Source of the DNA: Dasyornis broadbenti
Lineage: Eukaryota; Chordata; Aves; Passeriformes; Dasyornithidae
Assembly: GCA_013397935.1 (NCBI GenBank)
Contig: VZRN01002958.1
Location: forward strand, 1,280,193 to 1,344,192
Direction of reading: 5' to 3'
Length of the DNA: 64,000 nt
Shown here: positions 50,936 to 59,930 of the stretch, one piece after another
How the letters are laid out: each line of letters opens with the position of its first letter
Position numbering within the stretch: position 1 is the stretch's first letter
Program-made: the position numbers and the translations under genes
Notes under the pieces: model-generated
The model's database searches: none
The model's input: only the letters and a program-made list of their open reading frames with translations
What the model was told of the DNA's origin: nothing

Positions 50936-52169
50936 GCATGAAGCCTCCCTAAGGGCAGAGCTTCAAGAACATGCTGGGTAGCTGTCAGGAACGACAGCGG
51001 TGTCCTGCCTCAGGGGGTCTGGAGAGGGAGCAGAGATTTGGGTTTAGTCTACATCTCTTCTGGTGGAGCTTGAATGAGGGGGAAGGGTGGGAAGGGACCA
51101 ATGTACATGGAAGGCCTTGTTAGGAGTATTCACGAGGACAGGAATGGAAGAATACTAGGATGTTTCTCCTTCTGCTTCCTTCCTCAGTCTGTCCCCCAAA
51201 ACTTCCTTTTCCCTCTGCACACAGGCTGTTTCGACTTACTCCCCTTTCAGTCCCTCATCTGCAGCAGGTGTCACTGATCTTTCTGCACTTCTCCAGCTGC
51301 TGCTGAATGGCTGAGGATCAGGAGGTGCCCATCCAAACAAACCTTGTTCTGGGGAGGATGCAAGGCTAGATGGGAGAGCACTGAACACCCTGGAGGTAGG
51401 GCTTGCTGCTCCCAGTGCCAGTGGAGAGATGGGGTGAGGAAGCAGCTATTGCTGCAGTAGAAGGAAGCTCCCTGCAGCCAGTATCACCCGTGGTGACAGG
51501 AATGGAGGGATATGCCAGCAGGAGGTGAGATATGAGTGATTTGCCTTCATGGTCTGTGTCACCACCAGTGCCTGTCTCCTCTGGACAAAGAGAACGATGG
51601 CAGGTCTGGCACCTGCGCACTGCCTGTGCTGTCTGTGCCTTAGGGCATGTTACAGATCCCACTGTGAGGGGCTTCCCCACAACTGCCAGGATAGCAGAGG
51701 TCAAAGCCAACCTGCATCTCCAGCCTAATCTCAGCAAGGTTCCTACGCTGGCTACAGGGCAACAGTGTCAACAGAGGATGACACTTTGGGACCTTTGAAT
51801 TGTATTTCTGTTATTTGGGGTCAGAATACAATTGTTACCCACTGACAGGATAAGTGCCAGCTGAATCACTTGGAATTGCATCTATATGCTATACACTAGG
51901 ACCTACAGCACATTCTTAAAAACTCCAACTCCAACAGTTAATGAATGGATAGTCCCTTAAATAGTTAGCTTTAATAATGACTCTGATGATCAATAGAAAA
52001 CTTGGAATAAGATTTTCAGCTCGTGTAAACCGGCTGATTTAGATTTTACTGAAAGTAACAGTGCCAGAAATCAACAAAGCAACCTGGCCCTATAAGCTCA
52101 CAAAATCCAATCTAAATTCTTTACTTTCAAAGAAAGATTTGTTGTGTTTTCCTGGCCTTCTGAGTGTTC

Positions 52170-52300
52170 ACAGATTATTTATTCAATGGCACTTTCATGT
52201 GCATTGCTAATTATTGCTAATAATAATTTTGCATTGCACTAGCAATTCATCAGAAATGCACCTGCTCTAGTACATTAGCCTTCTCTTTCCTTATGTGTTT
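52170..52300. promoter_or_regulatory. AT-rich candidate homeodomain-site cluster
   Basis: Within 130 bp there are GCTAATTATTGC, TAATAATAATTTTGCATTGC (including a TTTGCAT core) and AGCAATTCATCAG. No repeat family was recognised. Simple AT-richness could also explain the motifs. Confidence 0.25.
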
Positions 52301-54832
52301 TTACTGGCAAAACCCATCTCTGAGCATTTATTTTCATTCAGCTGAACACTGGTGATATCCACAGAAGGACCAAGAGCTGCCATAAGAGCTGCTATGTGTA
52401 GCGCACTATATTCCGAGTCCTCTCCCAGTGTCAATTAGCATTAAAAATAAAGGGGGGCACAGTGTTATTACAGATGTAGGAGCCTCATCAAATAATCTTT
52501 GTCCCACACTCCTGCCTTCCAGGCCATGTCCAGAGCATGTGGCATAACCCCTCCTGCTTTACCCTTGGCACCAGCACTGTACACTTTGCTCCCACGTGGT
52601 TCATGAGCCTTGACTCCTGTTGAGTCCCAGGGTAAACAAGCACCTTCAGCCAAACCTCGGTGCAGCCAGGGAGAAGTGACAAATTGTTGGTGGCAGAAGC
52701 AGCCCCATTGTCAGAAATCAGAAGAATAATTTCCTGGTTACAGTAGCCTTCAGTTACATTGATCTAACTTCAACCCCCAAATAAAACAATGCGAGTGATA
52801 TATTGGCTATTCTGTTTCAGTGACTGAGCACTTGAGAGCAGGAATGCAGCTCCCAGAGGCGTGACCCAAGGACGTCAAGAGGTTGGCTGTATTTTCTTCT
52901 ACTTAAAACCGGGAGAGGTGAATAGCTGGTGAAAGTGGGGAGGAGATTGATGGCTTTGGAAACTGCAAAGCTTTCTTGCTATGTGGGACAGCTTTGGTAC
53001 AGACAGTCAGCTTCAAGCCTGACCTTGCCCCCCCTGACATGTCAGTAACCTCAACCCTGACCTTGGAACCCTTCTCCAGGGAAAAAAATAGTTTGAGGAA
53101 TAACAGGAAAATGTGAGTGGTGATCAAGTCGAGATTATTTTATTTTCCAGGAGAAGACAGGCTGTGAGGTATGCAGAAGCTTGATGTCCTTCTCATGCTT
53201 TGGTATTCAAGGTGCAGGAACCTCGTGGTGCTCACACAGCATTAGCTCCAAACATGGTCTATCTCATATCACTTCTCCATGGAGTGCCTTCTTGTCTGCT
53301 CTGCTCAATCCCCATCTTCACTGAATTTTGGATGCCATCACAGCAGTCAGGCCACATCCCTGATGGAATTTGTAGAGTCTCTCCTTCTTCAAAAGTCATC
53401 AAGATTCAAACCAGGCTCTTTCCAGACCCAAATATTTCAGCAGCATGAGCCCCAAACCCATCTCGTAGGTCTTGGCTTCCCTCTGCATGATCAGCCCCTT
53501 CCTTTGGAGCTGCCTCCCCACTGCTTTCCCTTTCTTGTAACCAGCCGTCCTTCACCATCCTGTGTCTATAAAACACTCAGTACACACAGCAGCTGAGGGG
53601 GAGGGACTGAGGGGCTGGTGGAAGCCACTCAGATTTCACATTTATTTAACAGCCATGGCTGTGCTTGTTTGATTTATCTTCACACATACGTTTGACAGAT
53701 ATGGTCTCATAAAAACTCCCCAGAGTAAAAACCAGCAGAAAGGCCTGCAGCCATACTGCGTCAGCATTCCGTCTGGCTCCAGCTCCAGAGCTAAGCACAG
53801 ATCAAGCTCACTGTAGCTGGCAGCACCGCTCATTTGGGAAACTTTTGAGTTTGCAATGCCCAAAATGCAGGGTGATCAAGTGTAGCTGGCCCTGAGTTCC
53901 CCAAGTGTCTGAGCAAAAAAGTGAAAAAGGTCCTGATTTTCCCTTATCTTGAAAAATCCTGCTACATTTCACACAAATTGCTTTGTTCAAATAAACTTAC
54001 ATTTAGGTGGCTAATCTCATCCTTTCCCAAATCCTGTGGGATCTAGTGTTCAGAATACCTCAATAAAATTATGATTTTTATAGCACTTCCAAAAACACCT
54101 CTTCCAAATTGCAGCAGTTAAAAAGTAAGCTTGTCTCACCCTTACCTTGCAAGGGCCTTATAAGCTTGCTCTATTTGTATTACTCCTAATAATCCCTTAA
54201 AAAAATAAGGTCTTATTTAATGAGTCAGATTCATACTGTTGTGGTTCTGATACATACATTTTCACTGGAGTGGAATTGTAAAATTTGTGCACAAAGCAGC
54301 TACTATATAGTTTGGGATATAGGCTCCACAAAAGCACAACCCACTTCAACAGATGCATATTTCACAGTGGTTTTTTTAAAGGGGAGCACACCTGAACCTC
54401 TCATTCCCAGCATCAAGAGAGGCAAAGTGAAATAGCTGTAAATAAAATCCCTGGTGTGCTAACCTTGCTCGAAGGTAGGACTCCAGCTGCATTCAGGTGG
54501 CATTTTATTACGCGTATAAATAACAGCCCCGCACGTCTAGGGGATAGCAGCATGGTCTGCAAGAAGGAGCTCAGAGCTGAGAGTGAAAGACCCTGTGTTC
54601 CAGCCTGCTGCTGTGGTGGCCACTCCATTTCTTTAGAAGTTACTCACACGTATGAAATAATGTTCTTAATGTTTGTCATGCAGAGATAAGACAGATCTTG
54701 CTCTGTTAAAAAAAGCAAATGTGAAGACCTATGTATGGGGCCCACAATTATCTTGGCTGGTTAAAACCTCTGGATAAGATTAGTGGGAGAAATTGTGACT
54801 ACTTCTCTGTGGGCAGATACATGTGCTTCCCT

Positions 54833-54860
54833 CTCTCATTAGGGATCTCTCATTAGGGAT
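54833..54860 (+). repeat. Exact 14-bp tandem duplication
   Basis: CTCTCATTAGGGAT occurs twice in a row without change, which suggests a recent slippage duplication. Confidence 0.85.
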
Positions 54861-55423
54861 GATATTTCTCAGCTGTAGAAATGTCACCTTTTTTGGTTTA
54901 GGTAAATAACTAAGGAGTATGCAATGAAGGTTTGGAAGCCTCATATTTTCCTGACTTCGGATAACCTGTTTTGGTTTATGGCTATCTTCTCTATCTCCAA
55001 TCTCCTAGCTCTGACATGGGGTCAGTGATCCTCTTGGTGCCATATTCACCCAGGGTTCATGGTCACACTGAGCAGTGGCACCCCCTCACAATCCATATGT
55101 GTAGCTCAGTGCCTGGTAGGGAGTTATTTTCCAAATGTGAGGACTTCCAAGCAGTGGTTCCCTCTGTCCTTTGGGACAGTTTTTCCTGGCTATGGAAATG
55201 CCATCTTTCCTGATTTAAGCAAAAAATTAAGCAATTGCAGACACCCTGCTTTCAGGACACACTCGCCAGCTCTCCTGTTTTCCAACTGCCCTAGACAAGG
55301 ACCAGATACTGCTCATCATGGCCTGGCTTTTTCTCTCTCTCTCTCTTACTCTGTTGCTGGCAGATGAAAAACGTAATTCACCTTCATTAGTAACTTCAGA
55401 GGCCCCCAGCCGCAGGGCCAACT

Positions 55424-55446
55424 TCAGACTTCTTTCTGAAGTCTGA
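55424..55446. repeat. Perfect 9-bp inverted repeat
   Basis: TCAGACTTC and GAAGTCTGA flank a 5-nt loop TTTCT. It lies 125 bp before the minus-strand CR1. No function is evident. Confidence 0.6.
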
Positions 55447-55571
55447 TCCATTTGAAGAGAGATCACTTGTGGACAATGTATTAATTATAGCGCCTGTTGT
55501 TGTACACATTGTTACACAGAAGTGCCACAAACCTTGGGCAGTATCTGGGCTTGGGCACTTAGACCTTATCC

Positions 55572-55990
55572 TAGAACCACAGAATTGTTAAGGTTGGAAA
55601 AGACCTCTAAGATCATGGAGTCCAACCATTAACCCAGCACCACCATGTTCACCACTAAACCATGTCCCCAAGAACCACATCCACAGAGTTTTTGAACACT
55701 TCCAGGGATGATGACTCTGCCCCTTGCCTGGGCAGCCCATTCCAGGGCTAGACAACTCTTTCAGTGAAGAAAAATTTCCCCATATGCAATCTAAACCTCT
55801 CCTGGTGATTTCCTCTTGTCCTGTTACTTGTTACCTGGGAAAAGAGACTGACCCCCACCTGTCTACACCCTCCTTTCAGGTGGCTGTAAAGAGTGATAAG
55901 GCCCTCCTGAGCCTCCTCTTTTCCAGGCTAAACACCCCCAGCTCCTCCAGCTGCTCCTCATAAGAATTATGCTCCAGACCCCCATGACAA
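55572..55990 (-). mobile_element. CR1 LINE 3' part, minus strand
   Basis: The plus strand reads the CR1 end backwards: TAGAACCACAGAATTGTTAAGGTTGG, AAAGACCTCTAAGATCATGGAGTCC, then ACACTTCCAGGGATGATGACTC, CATTCCAGGGCTAGACAACTC and GGCCCTCCTGAGCCTCCTCTTTTCC. It is well preserved over about 420 bp and truncated at its 5' side near CTCATAAGAATT. Confidence 0.88.
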
Positions 55991-56470
55991 ACTGACAGCA
56001 AAGGCCCATAGTCTGAGATGATTCCTTTCAGAAACAAGCCAGCTTTGGCCAGAGGCAGGGCAAGCTCCCTCAGCAGGCTGCAGGCAACATGGAAAGGCAG
56101 GTCCCTGGAGTGAACAAAATGAAATAATCATGTATGAGACCCAGCTGTCTCAAGAAGGGGGACCATATCTCCCGCATATAAATGCAGAAAAGGAGGGCAC
56201 CCTCACACTGGTGGCATAGCCACCAATATGCAGCATTTCTATCCTCTCTGTTTTATCGTGGATAGCTACAGAGCCACAAAGAAGGTACTGACAGGCAGGT
56301 AAGGAATTCAGCTGCTGGTTCGCTATGCAGGACTTGGGAGCTGGAGGGCAAGTGATGCATGGAAATTAAGTTAATTTTAAACCACAGGCAAGAGAAGAGA
56401 CTTGCTAGCAGTTACTTAAGAGAAGCTGCTGACTGTTTAAATACCATTAAGAAGATTAATGTCAGCCCGC

Positions 56471-57125
56471 AGAACCACTGAAAAATTAGGGCTGAAAGGG
56501 ACCTTGAAAGGTCAGACTGGTCCATTCCACTAACCCAGGCAGGATCACCTAAACCTTGGACATCCCTGACAGATGTTGCTTAACTTGATCTTAAAGCTCT
56601 CCACTCCCTAGGCAGTCTATTCTTTATTACCCCTGTCATTAGAAAGATTTTTCTAACATCTAAATTGAGCCTTTCCTGCTGTGACTTAAGCCTTCTTTTT
56701 TCTCTCCTCCATCACAGACAAGGGGCAATGATTATGCCTTTTTATGTGCCTAAAGACTTCAGTTCTGTCCTTCTTTGGGTTAGAGAATTTCAGTTCTTTC
56801 AGGCTTCCCTGGTAGGTAATGGTTTCTCCATTTCCGCTTGTTCTCCCTGCTCTCTACTGGGCTGGATCCAATTACGCCACATCTCCCCTTAACTTATTTT
56901 CCATCACCTCAACACCATGACATAACTGACTTGCATTCAGCTTTTGATCCTTTTTCTGAAGGATTGCTACTTAACCCATCACTCCCTCCTCTGTACTCTG
57001 GGAGTTCATATTGTTGCTCAAGTGCACAACTTTCCACTTCTCCTTATTCAACTGCCTCCTGTTTCTTCCAGACCATTTCCCCAATTTGACCACACGGTTT
57101 TTAAATCTAATCCTGCCCAACACTA
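56471..57125 (-). mobile_element. Ancient CR1 LINE, 655 bp, minus strand
   Basis: It starts AGAACCACTGAAAAATTAGGGCTGAAAGGGACC and runs through GGCAGGATCACCTAAACC, AGAAAGATTTTTCTAACATCTAAATT and CAGTTCTTTCAGGCTTCCCTGG. It ends in the region around CAGACCATTTCCCCAATTTGACC. This is the older, more widespread amniote CR1 type (CR1-X/Y-like by memory). It is more diverged than the copy at 55572. Confidence 0.7.
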
Positions 57126-57326
57126 CATCTATGGTTTTATTTCATGTGTAAAATCCAAAGCCCTTATGTTTATCCTTTATAACAAAAGCAAACAAAAAAA
57201 TTAAGCCAAACTGAATCAGATGATCAGGGTGAAACCCCACTCCAAGCCAGCTTTAACCTGGACAAGAAGATGCTGACAGCAGTGCTTTGGGTGAGGTTAT
57301 TCAAGTAGGTTTGTATCAACTGACCT

Positions 57327-57518
57327 CAGTTGCTCCTCATAAGGCTTCCTCTCCAGACCCTTCACTGTCCTTGTGGCCCTCCTTTAGAAGTGTTCAAGGC
57401 CAGACTGGATGGGGCTTGGAGCAACCTGGTCTAGTGGAAGGTGTTCTTGCCCGTGGCAGAGCACTGGAACGAAGTGTTCTTTAAGGTCCTTTCCAACCCA
57501 AGCCATTCTGTGATTCTA
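57327..57518 (+). mobile_element. CR1 LINE with inverted 5' segment
   Basis: Positions 57388-57518 are a CR1 3' end in sense orientation (TGTTCAAGGCCAGACTGGATGGGGCTTGGAGC, ending ATTCTGTGATTCTA). Directly before it, 57327-57387 reads an upstream CR1 region in antisense (CAGTTGCTCCTCATAAGGCTT, CTTGTGGCCCTCCTTTAG). The two parts meet without a spacer, which fits a 5' inversion during insertion. Confidence 0.75.
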
Positions 57519-57749
57519 CCATAGCATGTTTCCCCAGCTGGTTTCAAGCAGCAGACACCAAACTATTCTGCCAGCCACACGATGTTACTGCAGTCTGACA
57601 TCTCCTGCCTCTCCTCTCCACCTTAACCCTCCTTTTTGTGCTGCTGTGTCTCTGTCCTAGGTGTCTTTGATTCACACATCCTCACCTTCCCCCTCACCTT
57701 TGCCTCCCCACTGCCATCACCCAGGCCCTGTCTGCCAGCGGGACCTTAC

Positions 57750-57769
57750 CTGGCTTGGGGAAGTGCCAT
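57750..57769 (-). other. Candidate first coding segment with strong splice donor
   Basis: On the minus strand, CCCATGG (Kozak-like) opens six codons and two bases that end CAG|GTAAGG, a near-perfect donor, 120 bp downstream of the CpG-dense patch. It could be the first exon of a minus-strand gene running toward lower coordinates. No matching downstream exon was found in the right phase, so support is weak. Confidence 0.2.
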
Positions 57770-57812
57770 GGGACGGACAAGATTAAATAAAAAAAAATAA
57801 ATGAGGACGGTA

Positions 57813-57876
57813 AAATCTCTTTTATTTTTGAGGGAAATCGCTGCTATTTTTGAGAGAAATCTCTTATTATTGAGGT
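57813..57876 (+). repeat. Three-copy 22-bp tandem repeat next to the CTCF motif
   Basis: Copies start at 57813, 57835 and 57857. Each begins AAATC, has a T-rich middle (TTATTTTTGAG or a variant) and ends GAGGG, GAGAG or GAGGT. The third copy is two bases shorter. The array ends 44 bp before the CTCF motif. Confidence 0.75.
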
Positions 57877-57889
57877 ATCCCTGTTTTGC

Positions 57890-58010
57890 CATCCCGGCTC
57901 TGGGCGGCGCGGCCCGCGGCTGCCCCCTGGTGGACGGGCGTTGTCCCAGCTCAGCCGCGAGGAAGAAGGACCAGATGTCACTCGGCCACTGTCGGTGGCC
58001 ACTGCAAGCA
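57890..58010. promoter_or_regulatory. Small CpG-dense patch
   Basis: About 13 CpG dinucleotides occur in 120 bp (GGGCGGCGCGGCCCGCGGC and later CAGCCGCGAGG), against an otherwise CpG-poor background. It surrounds the CTCF motif. It could be a small promoter, an insulator, or part of an unrecognised repeat. Confidence 0.5.
57920..57933 (-). promoter_or_regulatory. CTCF-binding consensus
   Basis: The minus strand reads CCACCAGGGGGCAG, an exact match to the vertebrate CTCF core CCASYAGRGGGCR, with GCCGC following. It sits in a CpG-dense patch (about 57890-58010). It is about 1.8 kb past the stop codon of the Spire-like gene and 0.4 kb from the last CR1. Binding in vivo is inferred. Confidence 0.6.
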
Positions 58011-59531
58011 GTGTCGATGAGAGGAATGATGGGAACATGGGTTATCTCATCAGCGTGCTAGATCAGGGATAGACAGGGAAGGTCAGGTTGCCCCTTAGTG
58101 CACCACCCCCCTTTGCCTGTCTGTTCTGTAAGTGAGGGCATTTCATCACCTCTGTCATGGTCACAAGGTAGGGAAAGGTAAAGGCAGTAAGACAAGCCCA
58201 TGTGACCCTACAACAGATGTGCAAGAGACAGAACCAAGAATTCCCTTTGCTCCACAGGTGAACTGAAGTCTGCCTCAGTGCCATGTGGACACCACCTCTC
58301 CCTATTGCTGCACCCAGGCTCTGGGCTTACACATAACTCAAAGCAGGCTGATCTCAGCTCATTTCTGGCTCTCTAAACTACCTCACTCAGCAGGTGTCCC
58401 AGAGCGCCTCATGCCCCTAGCCCCACACTGTGCTCATCCTGCCAGCAAGCACACCTGTGGCTTGGCTGCCATTCCCTGCAGCCTGCAAGGAGCCCACCTG
58501 CCTGATAAGGATGTGCCCCCCAGCAGTACCAGCCATTGGCACATACAGGAGAGGACTAGGCAGGCAGACTGCACCCCTCCTAACTGACTGAAGGAAGGGC
58601 AACACTTGAACCTGCTCCAAAAAGAAGCACAAGCTCCAGCTTCCCCACATTCATTTACTTGCAGAGCTTGCCCAAACCTGCAAGTAGGCACCAGCTTGCA
58701 GACAGGCAGTTGGGAGGAAGCAGAGTCAGGCCACTGCAAGTCAGCTGGAGGTATTGACCTTCCTGGCAGTTTGGATGCAGACCTTAGAGGAGAAGGTAAG
58801 AAAGACATGTTTGAGCCGAGCCTATCTAGAACTGGCCCTTCCCAGCCATTATTTTCTTCAGCATGACTCATTCCAGCTACAAGTCCATTGTATCCTTCAA
58901 CACTGTCTATCCAGGCCCTGCAAAATGCACCAAGGCAAACTCCATCAGACCCTACATACCTTCCCTACAGTCAGTTCCTTGGGATAAATAAATATACTAT
59001 CAAGTATCTCATTTTTTGTTTTAAAATACACAGAAAAAATCTATGAAATGTTGCAATATTCCAGGGCAAAAGCTTAAGGCCGAGGCAAAGAGCAAGAATC
59101 TCTCAAGAACAACCCTCTGCCCTTCAGATGATGACAGAATTGAGATATAATAGATACGTTTATGAGATGCAGAGAAAGCTCTGGTGGCAAAGCACAATAG
59201 TGCACAGACAAAAACCAAACCAAGCTTCTTAAATTGCTCCTAATGCAAGTACACAGAACAGCCATCACTACAGTGTTACATGCAAAGCAGTGACCTTTAA
59301 GCGCTGTGAGTTATCAGGAATGAGTGTTTGCAAAATGCATGGTGAGGTGATCACGTAAGTGAGAGCTCCGCTTTCCAAGCCTCTCAGAAACTGGGGTTTT
59401 TGGTTAAAAGTATCCCTCTGCTCAGTACATTGGATGAAGTCTGCTCAGCAATGAATGCAAATAGAACCACAGAACAATGACAACTGCAGGTGCAAAGAAA
59501 GAAATGCTAGAGGCTTGATAGTGCTTCAACG
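58011..59531. other. Intergenic interval between the CpG patch and the Spire-like 3' end
   Basis: About 1.5 kb with no recognisable transposon. A 145-codon minus-strand frame (58434-58871) has no domain features or splice support. It is probably the spacer beyond the polyadenylation site of the Spire-like gene. Confidence 0.45.
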
Positions 59532-59706
59532 TTTATTTTCCCAAAGACACATAAAAAGAATGAAAACTGTTCTAAAACCCACAAAGCTTTAGGATACTTC
59601 ACAATGCAGAAATACTAACTGTGCTTCCTGCTTAGACACTAACCAGCAGGGAGGTCTTTTATTCAGGCCTTTATGTCCATAGGTGCATAAAGCTGTTTCA
59701 TTTATT
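59532..59706 (-). promoter_or_regulatory. Candidate polyadenylation signals of the Spire-like gene
   Basis: Three AATAAA hexamers on the minus strand follow the stop codon, at 59701-59706, 59658-59663 and 59532-59537, that is 56 to 230 nt past the stop. Any of them could end the transcript. The last is followed by a T-rich and GT-containing stretch on the minus strand. No transcript evidence is available. Confidence 0.45.
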
Positions 59707-59761
59707 TCAGGTACAGAACAAGTGACAGGAGAAATGTATGGTAGAGTTGTTCCAATTTGGT

Positions 59762-59930
59762 TCAAGCCCAGGACATTCTCCTGAGAGGGATGTGCTGTTG
59801 ACTGGAAGCCACATTCAACAGATACTGCTCACATTGTGTACAGGTATCTGCAGTCAGCCAATTTGCCATGGTCCCTGTGTAACAGCACAGAGGCTGTGCT
59901 AGGCAGCGGGGCTCCAAAACAACAGGTACA
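59762..59930 (-). CDS. Spire-like gene, last coding exon F (fourth zinc pair and stop)
   Basis: This exon follows a TTTTCCCCCTCCAG acceptor. Its first base completes a glycine codon with exon E, and it then encodes 55 residues and a TGA at 59764-59762. It contains the fourth zinc pair CTQC, preceded by NWLTADT, and ends LRRMSWA. Extra cysteines (one at residue 154 and a CC at 160-161) lie upstream of the pair. The W-x-T-x3-C-x2-C pattern matches the last pair of Spire proteins as I remember it. Confidence 0.7.

Larger units (their letters stand above)
50936..55571. other. Gene-free region
   Basis: No gene supported. Two exon-like coincidences (53151-53168 on plus; 55382-55451 on minus) were considered and not accepted. 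An AT-rich candidate element lies at 52.2 kb. Confidence 0.4.

Noticed and set aside
53151..53168. 18-nt microexon-like segment on plus with TTTTATTTTCCAG acceptor and GTATGC donor
   Set aside because: No neighbouring in-phase exons; a single pair of splice motifs is expected by chance in 64 kb.
55382..55451. Minus-strand exon-like segment beginning at an ATG and ending GAAG|GTGAAT
   Set aside because: The phase does not match the possible first exon at 57750 and the start lies in a hairpin; no family recognised.
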